Below, one piece after another: positions 53,300 to 63,750 of a DNA stretch of 64,000 nucleotides (position 1 is the stretch's first letter; every line of letters starts with the position of its first letter). Source of the stretch: Pseudodesulfovibrio nedwellii (GTDB taxonomy: Bacteria; Desulfobacterota; Desulfovibrionia; Desulfovibrionales; Desulfovibrionaceae); NCBI RefSeq assembly GCF_027923765.1, contig NZ_AP026709.1, positions 1,049,501 through 1,113,500 of the forward strand, in the 5' to 3' direction. The notes under the pieces were generated by a model. It worked only from the letters and a program-made list of their open reading frames with translations. It did no database searches and was not told where the DNA came from. Both the position numbers and the translations under genes were made by a program.

Positions 53300-55300
53300 T
53301 TATTGTACCTTATTTTCTCCGTCGTCTCCATCGGGACCGCTCTCAGAATCATCGTCTTCAAGGATAAAATCATCACCCTTGTCTTCGGATTCTTCACTGA
53401 CAGGCTTGTATCCGGGCCCTGTGGCACGACCTTCGGCCGTATATCCATCAGCTGTACCAGAAGTAGAGGAACCACCATTGTCAGACTCCATGGGCGGCAA
53501 TTCCTTGCCTTCCATAAGCAGATCAATATCCGCTCCGGTAATGGTTTCCCTTTCGAGCAAAGCTTGAGCAATGGCTTCCAGAGACTCGCCGCCACCCTTG
53601 AGCAGTTCGGTAGCTCTTTCATAAGCCTCATCCACGAAACGACGAACTTCAGAATCGATCAACTTGGCCGTTTCCTCGCCGTAATCCTTGTTGTGGCTGA
53701 GTTCCTTGCCCAGGAAGACTGGCTCCTGATTATCACCAAAGCTTATAGGACCAAATTTCTCAGACATTCCCCACATACAAACCATATTGTGTGCGGTCTT
53801 GGTGGCGCGTTCAATATCATTACTCGCCCCCGTGGTCAGCTGGTTGAGAACAAGCTCTTCAGCCACACGGCCACCCATAAGGACTGCCATGTTCTTGAGA
53901 AGGAATTCCTTGGAATAGTTGTGCCGATCTTCACCGGGCAACTGCATAGTCACACCAAGAGCACGACCACGCGGAATAATGGAAACCTTATGTACGGGAT
54001 CAGTGCCGGGCAGCAACTTTGCCACCAAAGCATGACCTGCTTCATGATATGCTGTCGTTCTCTTTTCTTCATCGGAAAGGATCATGGAACGACGCTCACG
54101 CCCGCCCATCATGACCTTATCCTTGGCCTCTTCGAAGTCTTCCATGTCCACCCGATCCTTACCAAGCTTGGCAGCACCGAGAGCAGCCTCGTTGACGAGG
54201 TTCTCAAGATCCGCACCGGAGAAACCGGGAGTTCCTCGGGCGATAACTTCAAGATTAACCTCAGGAGACAGCGGCGTTTTACGGCTGTGTACCTTGAGGA
54301 TACGTTCACGACCACGAAGATCGGGATTTGGCACGACCACCTGACGGTCAAAACGTCCAGGCCTGAGCAAAGCTGGGTCCAAAACGTCGGGACGGTTGGT
54401 AGCAGCGACCAAAATAACGCCTTCGTTCGATTCAAAACCGTCCATTTCCACAAGCAACTGGTTCAAAGTCTGCTCACGTTCATCATGCCCACCACCGAGG
54501 CCTGCGCCACGTTGACGGCCAACGGCGTCAATTTCATCAATAAAGATAAGACAGGGAGCGTTCTTCTTACCTTGAGCAAAAAGATCACGCACACGACTCG
54601 CGCCAACACCCACAAACATCTCCACGAAATCCGAACCGGAAATGGAGAAGAACGGGACACCGGCTTCACCGGCAACCGCTCGCGCCAACAGAGTCTTACC
54701 TGTACCAGGCCCACCGACAAGAAGCACACCCTTGGGAATGCGACCGCCAAGGCGGGTGAATTTGCGGGGTTCACGCAGGAAGTCAACGATTTCTACCAAT
54801 TCTTCCTTGGCTTCATCCACACCGGCCACGTCCTCAAAGGTAACCTTGGAGGTTTCCTCGTTGATGAGGCGTGCTTTGGATCGGCCAAAACTCATTGCCC
54901 CGCGTCCACCGCCACCGCCGCCTTGCATCTGACGCATGAAGAAAATCCAAACGCCGATAAGCAGAAGCATAGGGAACCAGGACAAGAGCATGGTCAAATA
55001 CCAAGGAGACTCCTCGGGCGGTTCCGCATTGACTTCAACGCCTTTGGAAATAAGCGTATCAATCATTTTGGGATCGTCCGGGGCATAGGTCTGGAACTTT
55101 TCACCAGACGTCTTCGTGCCGAGAATCTTTGGACCCTGAATTTTGACTTCAGCCACACCGCCACTGTCTACCATGGTCAGGAACTCGCTATAAGAAGGAG
55201 TATCCTTGGGAACAGGAGGCTGATTGAAGAGGTTAAAGAGGACGACCATCAAAACAAAGATGATAGCCCAAATAACAAGATTTTTCATATGGTTGTTCAA
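53300..55300 (-). CDS. ftsH: ATP-dependent membrane zinc metalloprotease FtsH
   Basis: Membrane AAA+ protease, 666 aa. Two membrane helices (about 6-25 and 101-122) flank an extracytoplasmic domain; Walker A GGPGTGKT (196-203), Walker B LIFIDEID (251-258), the second region of homology [19 protein letters not shown] (about 300-318), zinc motif HEAGH (419-423). The C-terminus is an acidic, Gly/Asp-rich tail (about 610-666). The TTG at 55300 is favoured because GGAGG lies 8 nt upstream; the ATG four codons later is too far from it. Not beside tilS/hpt as in many bacteria. Confidence 0.96.
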   Translation of the reverse strand: MNNHMKNLVIWAIIFVLMVVLFNLFNQPPVPKDTPSYSEFLTMVDSGGVAEVKIQGPKILGTKTSGEKFQTYAPDDPKMIDTLISKGVEVNAEPPEESPWYLTMLLSWFPMLLLIGVWIFFMRQMQGGGGGGRGAMSFGRSKARLINEETSKVTFEDVAGVDEAKEELVEIVDFLREPRKFTRLGGRIPKGVLLVGGPGTGKTLLARAVAGEAGVPFFSISGSDFVEMFVGVGASRVRDLFAQGKKNAPCLIFIDEIDAVGRQRGAGLGGGHDEREQTLNQLLVEMDGFESNEGVILVAATNRPDVLDPALLRPGRFDRQVVVPNPDLRGRERILKVHSRKTPLSPEVNLEVIARGTPGFSGADLENLVNEAALGAAKLGKDRVDMEDFEEAKDKVMMGGRERRSMILSDEEKRTTAYHEAGHALVAKLLPGTDPVHKVSIIPRGRALGVTMQLPGEDRHNYSKEFLLKNMAVLMGGRVAEELVLNQLTTGASNDIERATKTAHNMVCMWGMSEKFGPISFGDNQEPVFLGKELSHNKDYGEETAKLIDSEVRRFVDEAYERATELLKGGGESLEAIAQALLERETITGADIDLLMEGKELPPMESDNGGSSTSGTADGYTAEGRATGPGYKPVSEESEDKGDDFILEDDDSESGPDGDDGENKVQ

Positions 55301-55442
55301 AGGAGATTCCTCCGTATAGTCTCAGATCCAATCCGTCATTAAAACGGACTCATTATCGCTGTCACTATGATGCAGGGTAAAGAATAATGCTCCTGCATGA
55401 AAAATCAAGAGATACTGGGAAAAAATCCCTTCATTTCACCTA

Positions 55443-56828
55443 TCACACAATTTTAAGCCACCCTTTCAAGGTGTCAATCTGTTTTGCCACGGAAGCTGGA
55501 CCGGTCCCTCCAGGGGATGTCCGTCGTTCAATGGCCGCTGCATAATCAAGTACGCCAAAGACATCATCATTGATGTCCCCGGAAAATTGCTTGAGTTCAG
55601 CAAGGTCCAAATCTTCGATACCAACGCCTTTCTGTTCAGCGTGAGCGACAACCGCACCAGTAATATGATGTGCCTCACGGAAAGGCACACCTTTGGCTGC
55701 CAGATAATCAGCCAATTCTGTAGCATTCAAAAACCCACGTTTCACCGTTGCCGCCATCTTTTCCGGCACGAATTCGATCTGCTTGAACATATCTGCCATA
55801 ATGGTCAGCGATGCCGAAACAGTCTTGTCCGCATCAAAAAACGGCTCTTTGTCTTCCTGCATGTCCCGATTATAGGTCATGGGCAAGCCCTTGATAAGCA
55901 CAAGCAGTCCCATAAGGGAACCGACAACGCGCCCAGTCTTGCCACGCATAATCTCACAGGCATCAGGATTCTTTTTCTGCGGCATGATCGACGAACCAGT
56001 AGAATACTGATCCGGTAATTTCACATACCCGAAATTCGGATTGGCCCAGATGATAATTTCCTCGCACATGCGAGAAAGATGCGCCATGACCAAGCTGCCC
56101 GCGAACACGGCTTCAAGCACAAAGTCGCGATCAGAAACCGCGTCCATGGAGTTGGCAAATATCTCGCCTATGCCAAGATCATCCGCCACGGCCTGAGGAT
56201 TCACGGGATGAGTTGTCCCTGCAAGTGCAGCGGCACCCAACGGCATGACTCGTACGCGCTTCAGACAATCAGTCACCCGTTCGTGATCACGCTTGAACAT
56301 CTGACAATATGCCAGCAAATGGTGCGCCAAACTCACGGGCTGAGCAGGTTGAAAATGCGTGCAACCGGGAAGCATGGTTTCTTTATGCTCTTCGGCACGC
56401 GTCACAAAAACCTCGACAAGCATGGACAAAGCCTGTTGCCAGCCAGCAAGACGAGCACCTACATGCAACCGGAAATCAAGAGCGACCTGATCATTGCGAC
56501 TCCGTGCGGTATGCAACTTGCCACCCAGCGGCCCAATGATATCGGTCAAACGAGACTCAATGTTCATGTGAACATCTTCCATCTCGGTCTTCCACTCAAA
56601 ATCACCGGATTCGATCTCGGCTTTAACTTGATCCAAACCGTCACAAAGGGTTTTGGCCTCGGCTTCGGTCAAAAATCCCTGCTTGGCCAACACTCGAGCG
56701 TGAGCCTGGGAGCCCCGAATATCTTCAGCGTAGAGAAGCCGGTCAAAGGACACGGACTCTGAATATGCTTCCATGGATGCGGCGGTCCCTTCAGCGAACC
56801 GCCCGCCCCACATTTTTTTATCTGCCAT
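55443..56828 (-). CDS. argH: argininosuccinate lyase
   Basis: Splits argininosuccinate to arginine and fumarate, 461 aa. Signature [12 protein letters not shown] (about 280-291), [15 protein letters not shown] and [17 protein letters not shown]. Start [11 protein letters not shown] is the usual family beginning. It follows argG by 3 bp. Fumarate produced here could feed the fumarate reductase, but amounts are small. No clear terminator was seen in the 142 bp before ftsH. Confidence 0.97.
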   Translation of the reverse strand: MADKKMWGGRFAEGTAASMEAYSESVSFDRLLYAEDIRGSQAHARVLAKQGFLTEAEAKTLCDGLDQVKAEIESGDFEWKTEMEDVHMNIESRLTDIIGPLGGKLHTARSRNDQVALDFRLHVGARLAGWQQALSMLVEVFVTRAEEHKETMLPGCTHFQPAQPVSLAHHLLAYCQMFKRDHERVTDCLKRVRVMPLGAAALAGTTHPVNPQAVADDLGIGEIFANSMDAVSDRDFVLEAVFAGSLVMAHLSRMCEEIIIWANPNFGYVKLPDQYSTGSSIMPQKKNPDACEIMRGKTGRVVGSLMGLLVLIKGLPMTYNRDMQEDKEPFFDADKTVSASLTIMADMFKQIEFVPEKMAATVKRGFLNATELADYLAAKGVPFREAHHITGAVVAHAEQKGVGIEDLDLAELKQFSGDINDDVFGVLDYAAAIERRTSPGGTGPASVAKQIDTLKGWLKIV

Positions 56829-56831
56829 ATA

Positions 56832-58064
56832 TTACTCGCAGGAGTCTTCGGTATCTTTGCCGCCCCATTTGGACTGCTGCATCCGGCCCTTGAGCCTGAG
56901 GCCCACCAGCTTGATGAAGCCCTCGGCGTCGGCCTGATCATATACATAGTCTTCTTCAAATGTAGCCAATTCAGGGCTGTACAAAGAGAACGGAGATTTG
57001 CGACCCAACGGCACGCAATTGCCCTTGTACAACTTAACCCGCACTGTGCCAGTGACCTTTTCCTGAGACTTGTCGATCATGGCCTGCAATGCCTCGCGTT
57101 CAGGCGAGAACCAGTATCCATAGTACACCATCTCGGCATACTTGGGAATAAGGCTATCACGAAGATGCATCATCTCGCGGTCCATGCACAATCCTTCCAG
57201 ATCGCGATGGGCTGCAGCCAAAATGGTACCACCGGGAGTCTCGTACACACCACGGGACTTCATGCCCACGAAGCGATTCTCGACCATATCCACACGACCG
57301 ATGCCGTGCTTACCACCCAACTCATTGAGCTTGGCCAGCAAGGCTGCCGGGGAATATTTAACATTGTTGATGGCAATGGGATCACCGGCTTCGAAATCAA
57401 TGGAAATCTCTTCCGGTTCATCCGGGCACATCTCAGGTGGCGTGATGTTACGGTAACAATCAGGGCCGGGAGCATTCCACGGATCTTCCAACTCGCCACC
57501 TTCAAAAGAGGTATGCAGCAGGTTGGCATCAATGGACCACGGCTTCTTGCGACTTACCGGAATATCAATGCTGTTTTCTTTGGCGAAATTCATAAGATCA
57601 GTACGGGACTTAAGTTCCCACTCACGCCACGGAGCAATGGTCTGCAACCGGGGATTGAGGGCCATAGTGGCCAGTTCAAAGCGTACCTGATCATTTCCCT
57701 TGCCAGTGGCACCGTGAGACACGGCCTGCGCGCCTTCCATCTCGGCGATTTCAACCATGCGCTTGGAAATCAGCGGTCTGGCGATGGCGGTACCAAGCAG
57801 GTAGCGACCTTCGTACAAGGCGTTTGCTCGAAACATGGGAAAAACATAGTCACGCACGAATTCCTCGCGCATGTCCTCGACGTAGGCCTTGACAGCACCC
57901 GTGGAGAGAGCCTTCTCCTCAATGCCATCCATCTCCTCACCCTGACCGAGGTCAGCGGTCATGGTCACCACTTCACAGTCATAATTGGTCTTGATCCACT
58001 TGAGGATAATGGATGTGTCCAGTCCCCCGGAATAGGCCAAAACAACCTTTTCAATCTTTTTCAT
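56832..58064 (-). CDS. argG: argininosuccinate synthase
   Basis: Joins citrulline and aspartate using ATP, 410 aa. P-loop-like AYSGGLDTS (about 9-17), [25 protein letters not shown] and the later [12 protein letters not shown]. Starts 23 bp after argF. C-terminus ends CE. Confidence 0.97.
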   Translation of the reverse strand: MKKIEKVVLAYSGGLDTSIILKWIKTNYDCEVVTMTADLGQGEEMDGIEEKALSTGAVKAYVEDMREEFVRDYVFPMFRANALYEGRYLLGTAIARPLISKRMVEIAEMEGAQAVSHGATGKGNDQVRFELATMALNPRLQTIAPWREWELKSRTDLMNFAKENSIDIPVSRKKPWSIDANLLHTSFEGGELEDPWNAPGPDCYRNITPPEMCPDEPEEISIDFEAGDPIAINNVKYSPAALLAKLNELGGKHGIGRVDMVENRFVGMKSRGVYETPGGTILAAAHRDLEGLCMDREMMHLRDSLIPKYAEMVYYGYWFSPEREALQAMIDKSQEKVTGTVRVKLYKGNCVPLGRKSPFSLYSPELATFEEDYVYDQADAEGFIKLVGLRLKGRMQQSKWGGKDTEDSCE

Positions 58065-58087
58065 TGTATATATCTCTCTTCTCTCAA

Positions 58088-58987
58088 TTATTTATAAATC
58101 CATTCAATGATGGCTTTCTGCATATGCAGTCTATTCTCGGCCTGATCCCAAACAATGGACGCCGGACTTTCGAACACGGCTTCCGAAACTTCTTCACCAC
58201 GATGGACAGGCAAACAGTGCATAAACTTGGCATTGTCTGCGGCTCCGGCCATCAAGGCGGCATTGACTTCGAAACCGGCGAAAGCGGCCTCACGTTTCTT
58301 CTGCTCTTCTTCCTGGCCCATGGATGCCCATACGTCTGTATTGACGTACTGCGCACCACACACGGCCTCGGCGGGATCACGCACGACTGACACCTTGGCT
58401 CCAGCGTTCACACCGATATCCAAAAGCTTCGGATCGGGGTCGTACCCTTCAGGACAGGCGATAACCAGCTCATAGCCAAATGTCGCCGATCCATTGATAA
58501 AGGAATGTGCCATGTTGTTGCCGTCACCGACCCAAGCAACCTTAAGGTCTTCCAGATTCGGGGTACGCTCATACATTGTCAGCATATCAGCCATGATCTG
58601 ACAAGGATGGTACTCGTCTGTCAGGGCATTGACCACCGGGATATCGCCGTATTCGACCAGGGTTTCCAACTTTTCCTGGCCGAATGTTCGTACGATGAGA
58701 CCATCCGCATATCGGGATAACACCCGAGCGGTATCCTTGAGAGGTTCGCTGCGACCCAGCTGGGAATCCTTGGAAGCTATGAATACAGGATCGCCACCGA
58801 GCTGACGCACACCCACCTCAAAAGACACGCGGGTCCGGGTGGATGCTTTCTCAAAAATCAGGAGCAGTGTCTTGCCTGCCAAAAGATCAGTGCGGACTTT
58901 GTTGTCCTTCATCTCTTTGGCTCTGAGCAGAACCTGCTTGGCCTCATCCCTAGGGATGTCCAGAATAGTCAAAAAATGTTTGGGCAT
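58088..58987 (-). CDS. argF: ornithine carbamoyltransferase
   Basis: Makes citrulline from ornithine and carbamoyl phosphate, 299 aa. Carbamoyl phosphate loop [12 protein letters not shown] (about 52-63), [12 protein letters not shown] and [11 protein letters not shown] (about 256-266). GGAG lies 9 nt before the ATG. First gene of argFGH. The 227 bp upstream to the next gene (58988-59214) hold no recognised gene; no ARG-box could be named. Confidence 0.96.
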   Translation of the reverse strand: MPKHFLTILDIPRDEAKQVLLRAKEMKDNKVRTDLLAGKTLLLIFEKASTRTRVSFEVGVRQLGGDPVFIASKDSQLGRSEPLKDTARVLSRYADGLIVRTFGQEKLETLVEYGDIPVVNALTDEYHPCQIMADMLTMYERTPNLEDLKVAWVGDGNNMAHSFINGSATFGYELVIACPEGYDPDPKLLDIGVNAGAKVSVVRDPAEAVCGAQYVNTDVWASMGQEEEQKKREAAFAGFEVNAALMAGAADNAKFMHCLPVHRGEEVSEAVFESPASIVWDQAENRLHMQKAIIEWIYK

Positions 58988-59214
58988 CGTACGTTTTCTC
59001 CATCTCGATTGCCATTTATAGGGAAAGAGCAGGAGTGTGTCCCATATTAATATGAATGTAAAGGAATTTGGATGAAGGAAAAGCTGTAAAAACGGTGTAA
59101 CAGCAAGGTTTGCGGCCCAAGCCTCCAGTCGAACGAAATATCTATTCCATAGGCATCAACCCTCTTCTTTGAGACAAAAGCGGGATGCCAGTTGGAATTG
59201 TCGTATAAAAGATT

Positions 59215-60789
59215 CTAATGCTCTTTGAGCCACTCATAAAATTGACGTAGGCTCAAGCTACGACTGGCTGGACCACTTCGAACATAGAACTCCTCGCCCT
59301 TTTTCATATCCAGAATAGCCGGGGTCGGAGAAGAAACACAGTGTATACGAAGAATATCCTGTCCGCGCACATGAATAATCATCGTATCAATATACCGGGT
59401 AAATTCCGGACCAACATGCTGATTGACCAAATTATTGAAATGCAAAAGGGCGTGATCAGCAGTACCAAATTTATCTTCTTCAAATCCAGCCACAGTGCCG
59501 TCATCAGCCACACCGATCAGCAACGTTCCTCCGTCTGAATTCATAAACGCTGAAACGGTTTTCAAACTGGCATGTTCTATCTCTCGCCCGTTCTTCCCAG
59601 ACTTAAGATTAAACCTGAGTGTCTGCTTAAACTCTAGCCGCCCACTCTCGCCGGAAGTAATAAGAGCAAGAACTTCAGCTTCGCTCACGGCAGCTTCTCG
59701 ACGCAGACCAAGCGCCTCGATTCTCCCACGATTCCGATGCAGAACAAAGAGAATCCAACCAGCCACAATGATCAATATGGCCGCACCACCTTGCAAAAAA
59801 GTATCACTGGTCAACGTCGAAATTACGTTCCTTCTGGGCACAACAACACCAAGTGACATCGTGTCGCCAAAAATGGACAGAGGCAGGGAATAAGTCCACC
59901 AAACTTCACCGCCTTCAACAAACGAAAAAGGAGCCTGCGGCGATTTTTCAATTTGACCCAACTTCAACACAGCTTGGGAAATTATGGGGTCAGTAATTTC
60001 GGATGGAGAAAGAGCTCGACTTGTCGGATTGATTGCAGTTCCACCGGCTCCCAATCCGGTTACAGGTAAGGCTGTCCCATTATTCCAATACAGAAAGACA
60101 CGATCAGCACCGCCCCGTTCAGCCCCATCAAGTTGCGACACAATGCCGGACACGGGAAAGGCAAACGATACCATTACCTTTCGGCCTTGCACGGTTTCCA
60201 TCAATGAAGATGCAGAAATAAGTGATTCTCTGGAATTAAACGCCTTGTTGGCACTCCGCCAATTGACTTGCCCCGGTTTCAGATAAGAATATTCATCGAC
60301 CAGAATGCGATCTATTGCACGTTTGTCAAAACGCCACCCAGTAAACGAAGTATCACTTGAACCGTCACTCTTAAACATGGTCCATGTCATCTGTGAACTG
60401 CGGTCCTCATCAGGAACGGCCTCCACAACGCCCTGACCACGCCTAGCAAGCATATACATCATGCCCTGCCCATCACTGACGGAAATGGCTTTCACTGATG
60501 AATGCTTGGCAAACAGATCACGAAATTCCTTGCGCAAAGCCATGGGTTTCAAACTGGATAACGTGCCGTCACTAATTTCATCGTTTGAATTCCTCACCGC
60601 GTTAAGAAGAATGGTGACCGCACCGGACAACCCGCGAGCAGAACCTTCCACGGCAACAACAGCTGCATCGCGACGAATTTCCCGCACGCCCCAGTAAGCG
60701 AGAGACCCGATAGCCGCCACAACAAGAATCACACCGTAAAAAACGAGTCGATAGAGTTCCTTGCCACGTATATGCTTCACTCTCGCCAT
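59215..60789 (-). CDS. membrane sensor protein with C-terminal AlbA_2 (Schlafen-type) domain
   Basis: A 524-aa protein: membrane helix at about 12-33, a large probably periplasmic region (about 35-335, cache-like in layout but not matched to a family), a second helix at about 338-357, then a cytoplasmic AlbA_2 domain (about 370-524): ESGRLEFKQTLRFNL, SAFMNSDGGTLLIGVADDGTVAGF, and DILRIHCVSSPTPAIL. AlbA_2 domains occur in Schlafen-like and some transcriptional or nucleic-acid-linked proteins. The layout is that of a receptor with this output. GGAG precedes the ATG; it lies 2 bp after ybeY. Confidence 0.83.
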   Translation of the reverse strand: MARVKHIRGKELYRLVFYGVILVVAAIGSLAYWGVREIRRDAAVVAVEGSARGLSGAVTILLNAVRNSNDEISDGTLSSLKPMALRKEFRDLFAKHSSVKAISVSDGQGMMYMLARRGQGVVEAVPDEDRSSQMTWTMFKSDGSSDTSFTGWRFDKRAIDRILVDEYSYLKPGQVNWRSANKAFNSRESLISASSLMETVQGRKVMVSFAFPVSGIVSQLDGAERGGADRVFLYWNNGTALPVTGLGAGGTAINPTSRALSPSEITDPIISQAVLKLGQIEKSPQAPFSFVEGGEVWWTYSLPLSIFGDTMSLGVVVPRRNVISTLTSDTFLQGGAAILIIVAGWILFVLHRNRGRIEALGLRREAAVSEAEVLALITSGESGRLEFKQTLRFNLKSGKNGREIEHASLKTVSAFMNSDGGTLLIGVADDGTVAGFEEDKFGTADHALLHFNNLVNQHVGPEFTRYIDTMIIHVRGQDILRIHCVSSPTPAILDMKKGEEFYVRSGPASRSLSLRQFYEWLKEH

Positions 60790-60791
60790 GA

Positions 60792-61268
60792 TTATTCTCC
60801 GCCGTCCATATCACCGTATTCAAGCAGTATCCGGTCCACTGCGCCATCAGTCAGATCAAACATTTCGTCACTGTGATCAAATCCGGCCAAATGCAATATC
60901 CCGTGCGCCAACAACCGCGCCAAATGCTCCAACGGTTGTTGACCATAGAGTTCGGTCTCACGAGCCAAGGTATCCACGGACAACACCAGTTCTCCCAAAG
61001 AACTGCCGTCATCATCCGCAACCACCAATTCCACGTCTGCATCTCCTGAATCGGGGAAACTAAGAATATTGGTCGGTCCCGTACAGCCAAGAAATTCGGC
61101 ATTGACCAGAGCTATTTCACGATCATCCACCAGTGTCAGGGAAAACGTTCGTCCCTCCAGCCCCAAAGACTCCAAAAGAAGATCAGACAACACCTCCAAC
61201 TCCCTCTGAGACAAAGGGAACCGAGGATTGAGACGAACTTTGCTGACAATTCTGACCACGCCACTCAT
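60792..61268 (-). CDS. ybeY: rRNA maturation RNase YbeY
   Basis: Zinc endoribonuclease for 16S rRNA 3'-end processing and quality control, 158 aa. Zinc motif HGILHLAGFDHSDE (H-x3-H-x5-H) near residues 119-132. AGGAAA precedes the ATG; it starts 2 bp after phoH, its usual partner. Confidence 0.95.
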   Translation of the reverse strand: MSGVVRIVSKVRLNPRFPLSQRELEVLSDLLLESLGLEGRTFSLTLVDDREIALVNAEFLGCTGPTNILSFPDSGDADVELVVADDDGSSLGELVLSVDTLARETELYGQQPLEHLARLLAHGILHLAGFDHSDEMFDLTDGAVDRILLEYGDMDGGE

Positions 61269-61270
61269 AA

Positions 61271-62239
61271 CTATTTCCTGCCGCCTTCGTGAACATCATA
61301 CGCACGAACAATCCGACCGACCAAGGGATGACGAATAACATCATGTTCATCAAAGGTCACAAAATTCACCCCTTTGACGCCAGTCAAAATCTTTCGGGCC
61401 TGCAACAAACCGGATTTGGCGTGAACGGGCAGATCAATCTGCGTCACATCACCAGTAATAACGGCTTTGGAACCGAATCCAAGCCGAGTCAGAAACATCT
61501 TCATCTGCTCTGGCGTCGTATTTTGTGCCTCGTCCAAGATGATGAAAGCATCATTAAGTGTACGACCACGCATGAAAGCCAATGGCGCAATTTCAATAAT
61601 ACCGGCTTCTTGATAATCCTGAACTTTGGTAAAATCGAGCATGTCATGCAGGGCGTCATACAATGGGCGCAGATACGGATTAATTTTCTCCGCAAGATCA
61701 CCCGGCAGAAAACCAAGCTTCTCCCCTGCCTCCACGGCAGGACGAGTCAACACGATCCGTTTGACTTCCCGACGGGAAAGAGCCCCCACCGCCATGGCGA
61801 CGGCCAGATATGTTTTACCCGTTCCGGCCGGACCAATTCCAAACGTCATGTCGGAATCATGGATTGCATCCAAATACTCCCGCTGGGTCAACGACTTGGG
61901 AGACACGGTTCGCTTGCCCGAAGTGGCGTAAACATCACCTTTGAACACTTCACCCACATCCGCGGACGGCTGCCGTTCAAGTATGCGACAGGCAAAATCC
62001 ACATCCTGCGGATGCACGGACTTGCCACGCTGAATCATTGCATACAACTGCGACAAAACCTGACCGGCCAAATCGGCCTTGGCCTCATCTCCTTCAGGTG
62101 CCGCAACAGTGACCGTGTTACCACGACTTTCAACGGTTACCCCAAGGCGCTCACTCAACAACTTCAAATGTTGATTATGCGGGCCAAAAAGCTGGCTCGC
62201 CATATGACCGTCGTCAAATTCAAGTTTGGTGGAAGACAG
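61271..62239 (-). CDS. phoH: PhoH-like ATPase (YbeZ type) with probable non-ATG start
   Basis: P-loop protein linked to RNA metabolism and usually next to ybeY, 310 aa from the first ATG. GIGPAGTGKTYLA (Walker A), VLTRPAVEAGEKLGFLPGD and FIILDEAQNTTPEQMKMFLTR (Walker B) are in order. The only ATG (62203) has no ribosome binding site, but 13 further in-frame codons (SSTKLEFDDGH before MASQLFGPHNQ) look like the normal PhoH N-terminus and lead to ATT (62242) or CTG (62239), 5 and 8 nt after a perfect GGAGG at 62248-62252. I chose CTG at 62239; ATT is equally possible. Confidence 0.9.
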   Translation of the reverse strand: MSSTKLEFDDGHMASQLFGPHNQHLKLLSERLGVTVESRGNTVTVAAPEGDEAKADLAGQVLSQLYAMIQRGKSVHPQDVDFACRILERQPSADVGEVFKGDVYATSGKRTVSPKSLTQREYLDAIHDSDMTFGIGPAGTGKTYLAVAMAVGALSRREVKRIVLTRPAVEAGEKLGFLPGDLAEKINPYLRPLYDALHDMLDFTKVQDYQEAGIIEIAPLAFMRGRTLNDAFIILDEAQNTTPEQMKMFLTRLGFGSKAVITGDVTQIDLPVHAKSGLLQARKILTGVKGVNFVTFDEHDVIRHPLVGRIVRAYDVHEGGRK

Positions 62240-62247
62240 AATCTTTT

Positions 62248-62252
62248 CCTCC
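62248..62252 (-). promoter_or_regulatory. Shine-Dalgarno GGAGG indicating a non-ATG start of phoH
   Basis: A perfect GGAGG directly after the permease stop codon. No ATG, GTG or TTG lies at a usable distance; the codons at 5 and 8 nt are ATT and CTG. Rare starts of this kind are known for infC and pcnB (ATT) in E. coli. Confidence 0.65.
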
Positions 62253-62254
62253 GG

Positions 62255-63019
62255 TTAATTTTTAATACGCAGAAACATCCATTTGCATGCCCTGCGTTCT
62301 AAAAAATTTGCAATTTCATACAAAGCCGCGCCCATCATGCTCATTCCCAGAATGCCGGAGAACATAGTCAGATAATCCATGGAACCCCAAGCATCCATTA
62401 TCATATAGCCCAGCCCTCTGGTCGTGGCAAAAGATTCCACAAAAAAGAGCACAGCCACAGCCACACCGGTGCCCAGTCGCAAAGCGGTAAATCCATGGGG
62501 CAAAGCCGCAGGAAGCAGCACCTCGCGCAGGACATCCATACGGGAACCTCCGAGAGAGCGAACGGAATCAAAATATTTCGGATGAATGGAACGAACACCA
62601 TCCCGTGTTGTCACAAGTATCTGATACCCGAGGATCAATCCAATCATGGCTATTTTCGCAGTGTCCCCCAACCCCAACAAAAGCAGGAATACCGGCAGCA
62701 AGACGATCTTTGGAATAGGATATGTCAAAAATACAAACGGCGCGAATATAGCGTCAACACGCTTCATGCTGCCCATAATCAACCCAAGAGGAAATGCCGT
62801 CACCCATGCCAAAATCATTGCCATCACAGCACGATACCCACTGACAAAGAAATGTTCCCAAAACTCACGCGTCAGCATGGCCGACAAAAAAGCCCGGGAA
62901 GCATCTTCGGGATGTGGCAAGATGACTCCACCCATCCCTATCGCCGCGAACTTCCACAGCACGCCGATGACAAAGATAACCAGCCCATATCGTAAACACG
63001 CTTTACACAGGCCTACCAT
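62255..63019 (-). CDS. ABC transporter permease (nitrate/sulfonate/taurine type)
   Basis: A 254-aa inner-membrane permease, about six helices, with the cytoplasmic EAA loop DSVRSLGGSRMDVLREVLLPAALPHGFTALRLGTGVA. Together with the adjacent ATPase and binding protein it forms an importer of the SsuABC/TauABC/NrtABC class. The ATG at 63019 has GGAGG 4 nt upstream and overlaps the ATPase stop by 7 bp. Confidence 0.9.
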   Translation of the reverse strand: MVGLCKACLRYGLVIFVIGVLWKFAAIGMGGVILPHPEDASRAFLSAMLTREFWEHFFVSGYRAVMAMILAWVTAFPLGLIMGSMKRVDAIFAPFVFLTYPIPKIVLLPVFLLLLGLGDTAKIAMIGLILGYQILVTTRDGVRSIHPKYFDSVRSLGGSRMDVLREVLLPAALPHGFTALRLGTGVAVAVLFFVESFATTRGLGYMIMDAWGSMDYLTMFSGILGMSMMGAALYEIANFLERRACKWMFLRIKN

Positions 63020-63747
63020 AGGTCCTCCACGGTATGCCTGAGCTTTTTCAAAAGCGAGAAACACGCCTCGGTATCACGAATGGACGCATCACCGAATCCG
63101 GGATTATCGAACACAGCCACAGGACTGGCCGGGCGACCAGACATGACCATGATTCGTTTCCCAAGCACCACGGCTTCTTCTAGGGAATGGGTGACCAAAA
63201 CAAACGGAACTTTACGGACTTTCCATACATCGAGCAAAGCCCGCTGCAATCGTTCACGCGTCAAGGCATCCAATGAGGAAAAAGGTTCATCCAGCAACAT
63301 GAGACGAGGTCTAGTGACAAAAGCCCGGGCAATAGCCACCCGCTGCTGTTCACCACCGCTCAAATTGGCCGGATAATCGTCATCCCGACCAATAATGCCG
63401 ACCTCAGTCAACTGTGCGCGGGCCTGCGCCATGCGTTCTTTTCTACCCACGCCTTGCACCTTGAGACCAAGGGCCACGTTGTCAATGACGGTACGCCACG
63501 GTAACAAGCCATAGTCTTGCAATATAATAGAAATATCAGAAGATGGCGCATTAATGGGACGTCCTTCAAGCAAAGCACGCCCGGTATCTGGCGCAGCCAG
63601 TCCGCTCAGCAAATAGAGCAAGGTAGTCTTGCCGCAACCAGAAGGCCCGACAACAGCCAATGTTTCTTCTTGCCCAAGAGAAAAAGAAACATTTTCAAGA
63701 ACGGCCTGCCCGTTGTATAATTTCCCCAAATTCTCAGCAGTCAGCAT
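63013..63747 (-). CDS. ABC transporter ATP-binding protein (nitrate/sulfonate/taurine type)
   Basis: A 244-aa ATPase with Walker A GPSGCGKTT (about 33-41), signature LSGGEQQRVAIARAFV, Walker B LMLLDEPFSSLD and H-loop VTHSLEEAV. GLLPWRTVIDN fits the SsuB/TauB/NrtD group. Starts 3 bp after the stop of the binding-protein gene. Confidence 0.93.
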   Translation of the reverse strand: MLTAENLGKLYNGQAVLENVSFSLGQEETLAVVGPSGCGKTTLLYLLSGLAAPDTGRALLEGRPINAPSSDISIILQDYGLLPWRTVIDNVALGLKVQGVGRKERMAQARAQLTEVGIIGRDDDYPANLSGGEQQRVAIARAFVTRPRLMLLDEPFSSLDALTRERLQRALLDVWKVRKVPFVLVTHSLEEAVVLGKRIMVMSGRPASPVAVFDNPGFGDASIRDTEACFSLLKKLRHTVEDLW

Positions 63748-63750
63748 ACA

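Noticed and set aside
52444..53631. Longer folP reading with 116 extra N-terminal codons
   Set aside because: The extension lies inside the ftsH coding sequence in another frame and has no similarity to FolP; the start at 53283 gives the normal length.
53213..55342. Long plus-strand reading frame (709 codons) opposite ftsH
   Set aside because: It is antisense to a complete, clearly recognised ftsH; its composition is a mirror of that gene and no domain is visible.
55301..55442. Terminator after argH
   Set aside because: Only a weak GGGA/TCCC hairpin was found, not enough to call.
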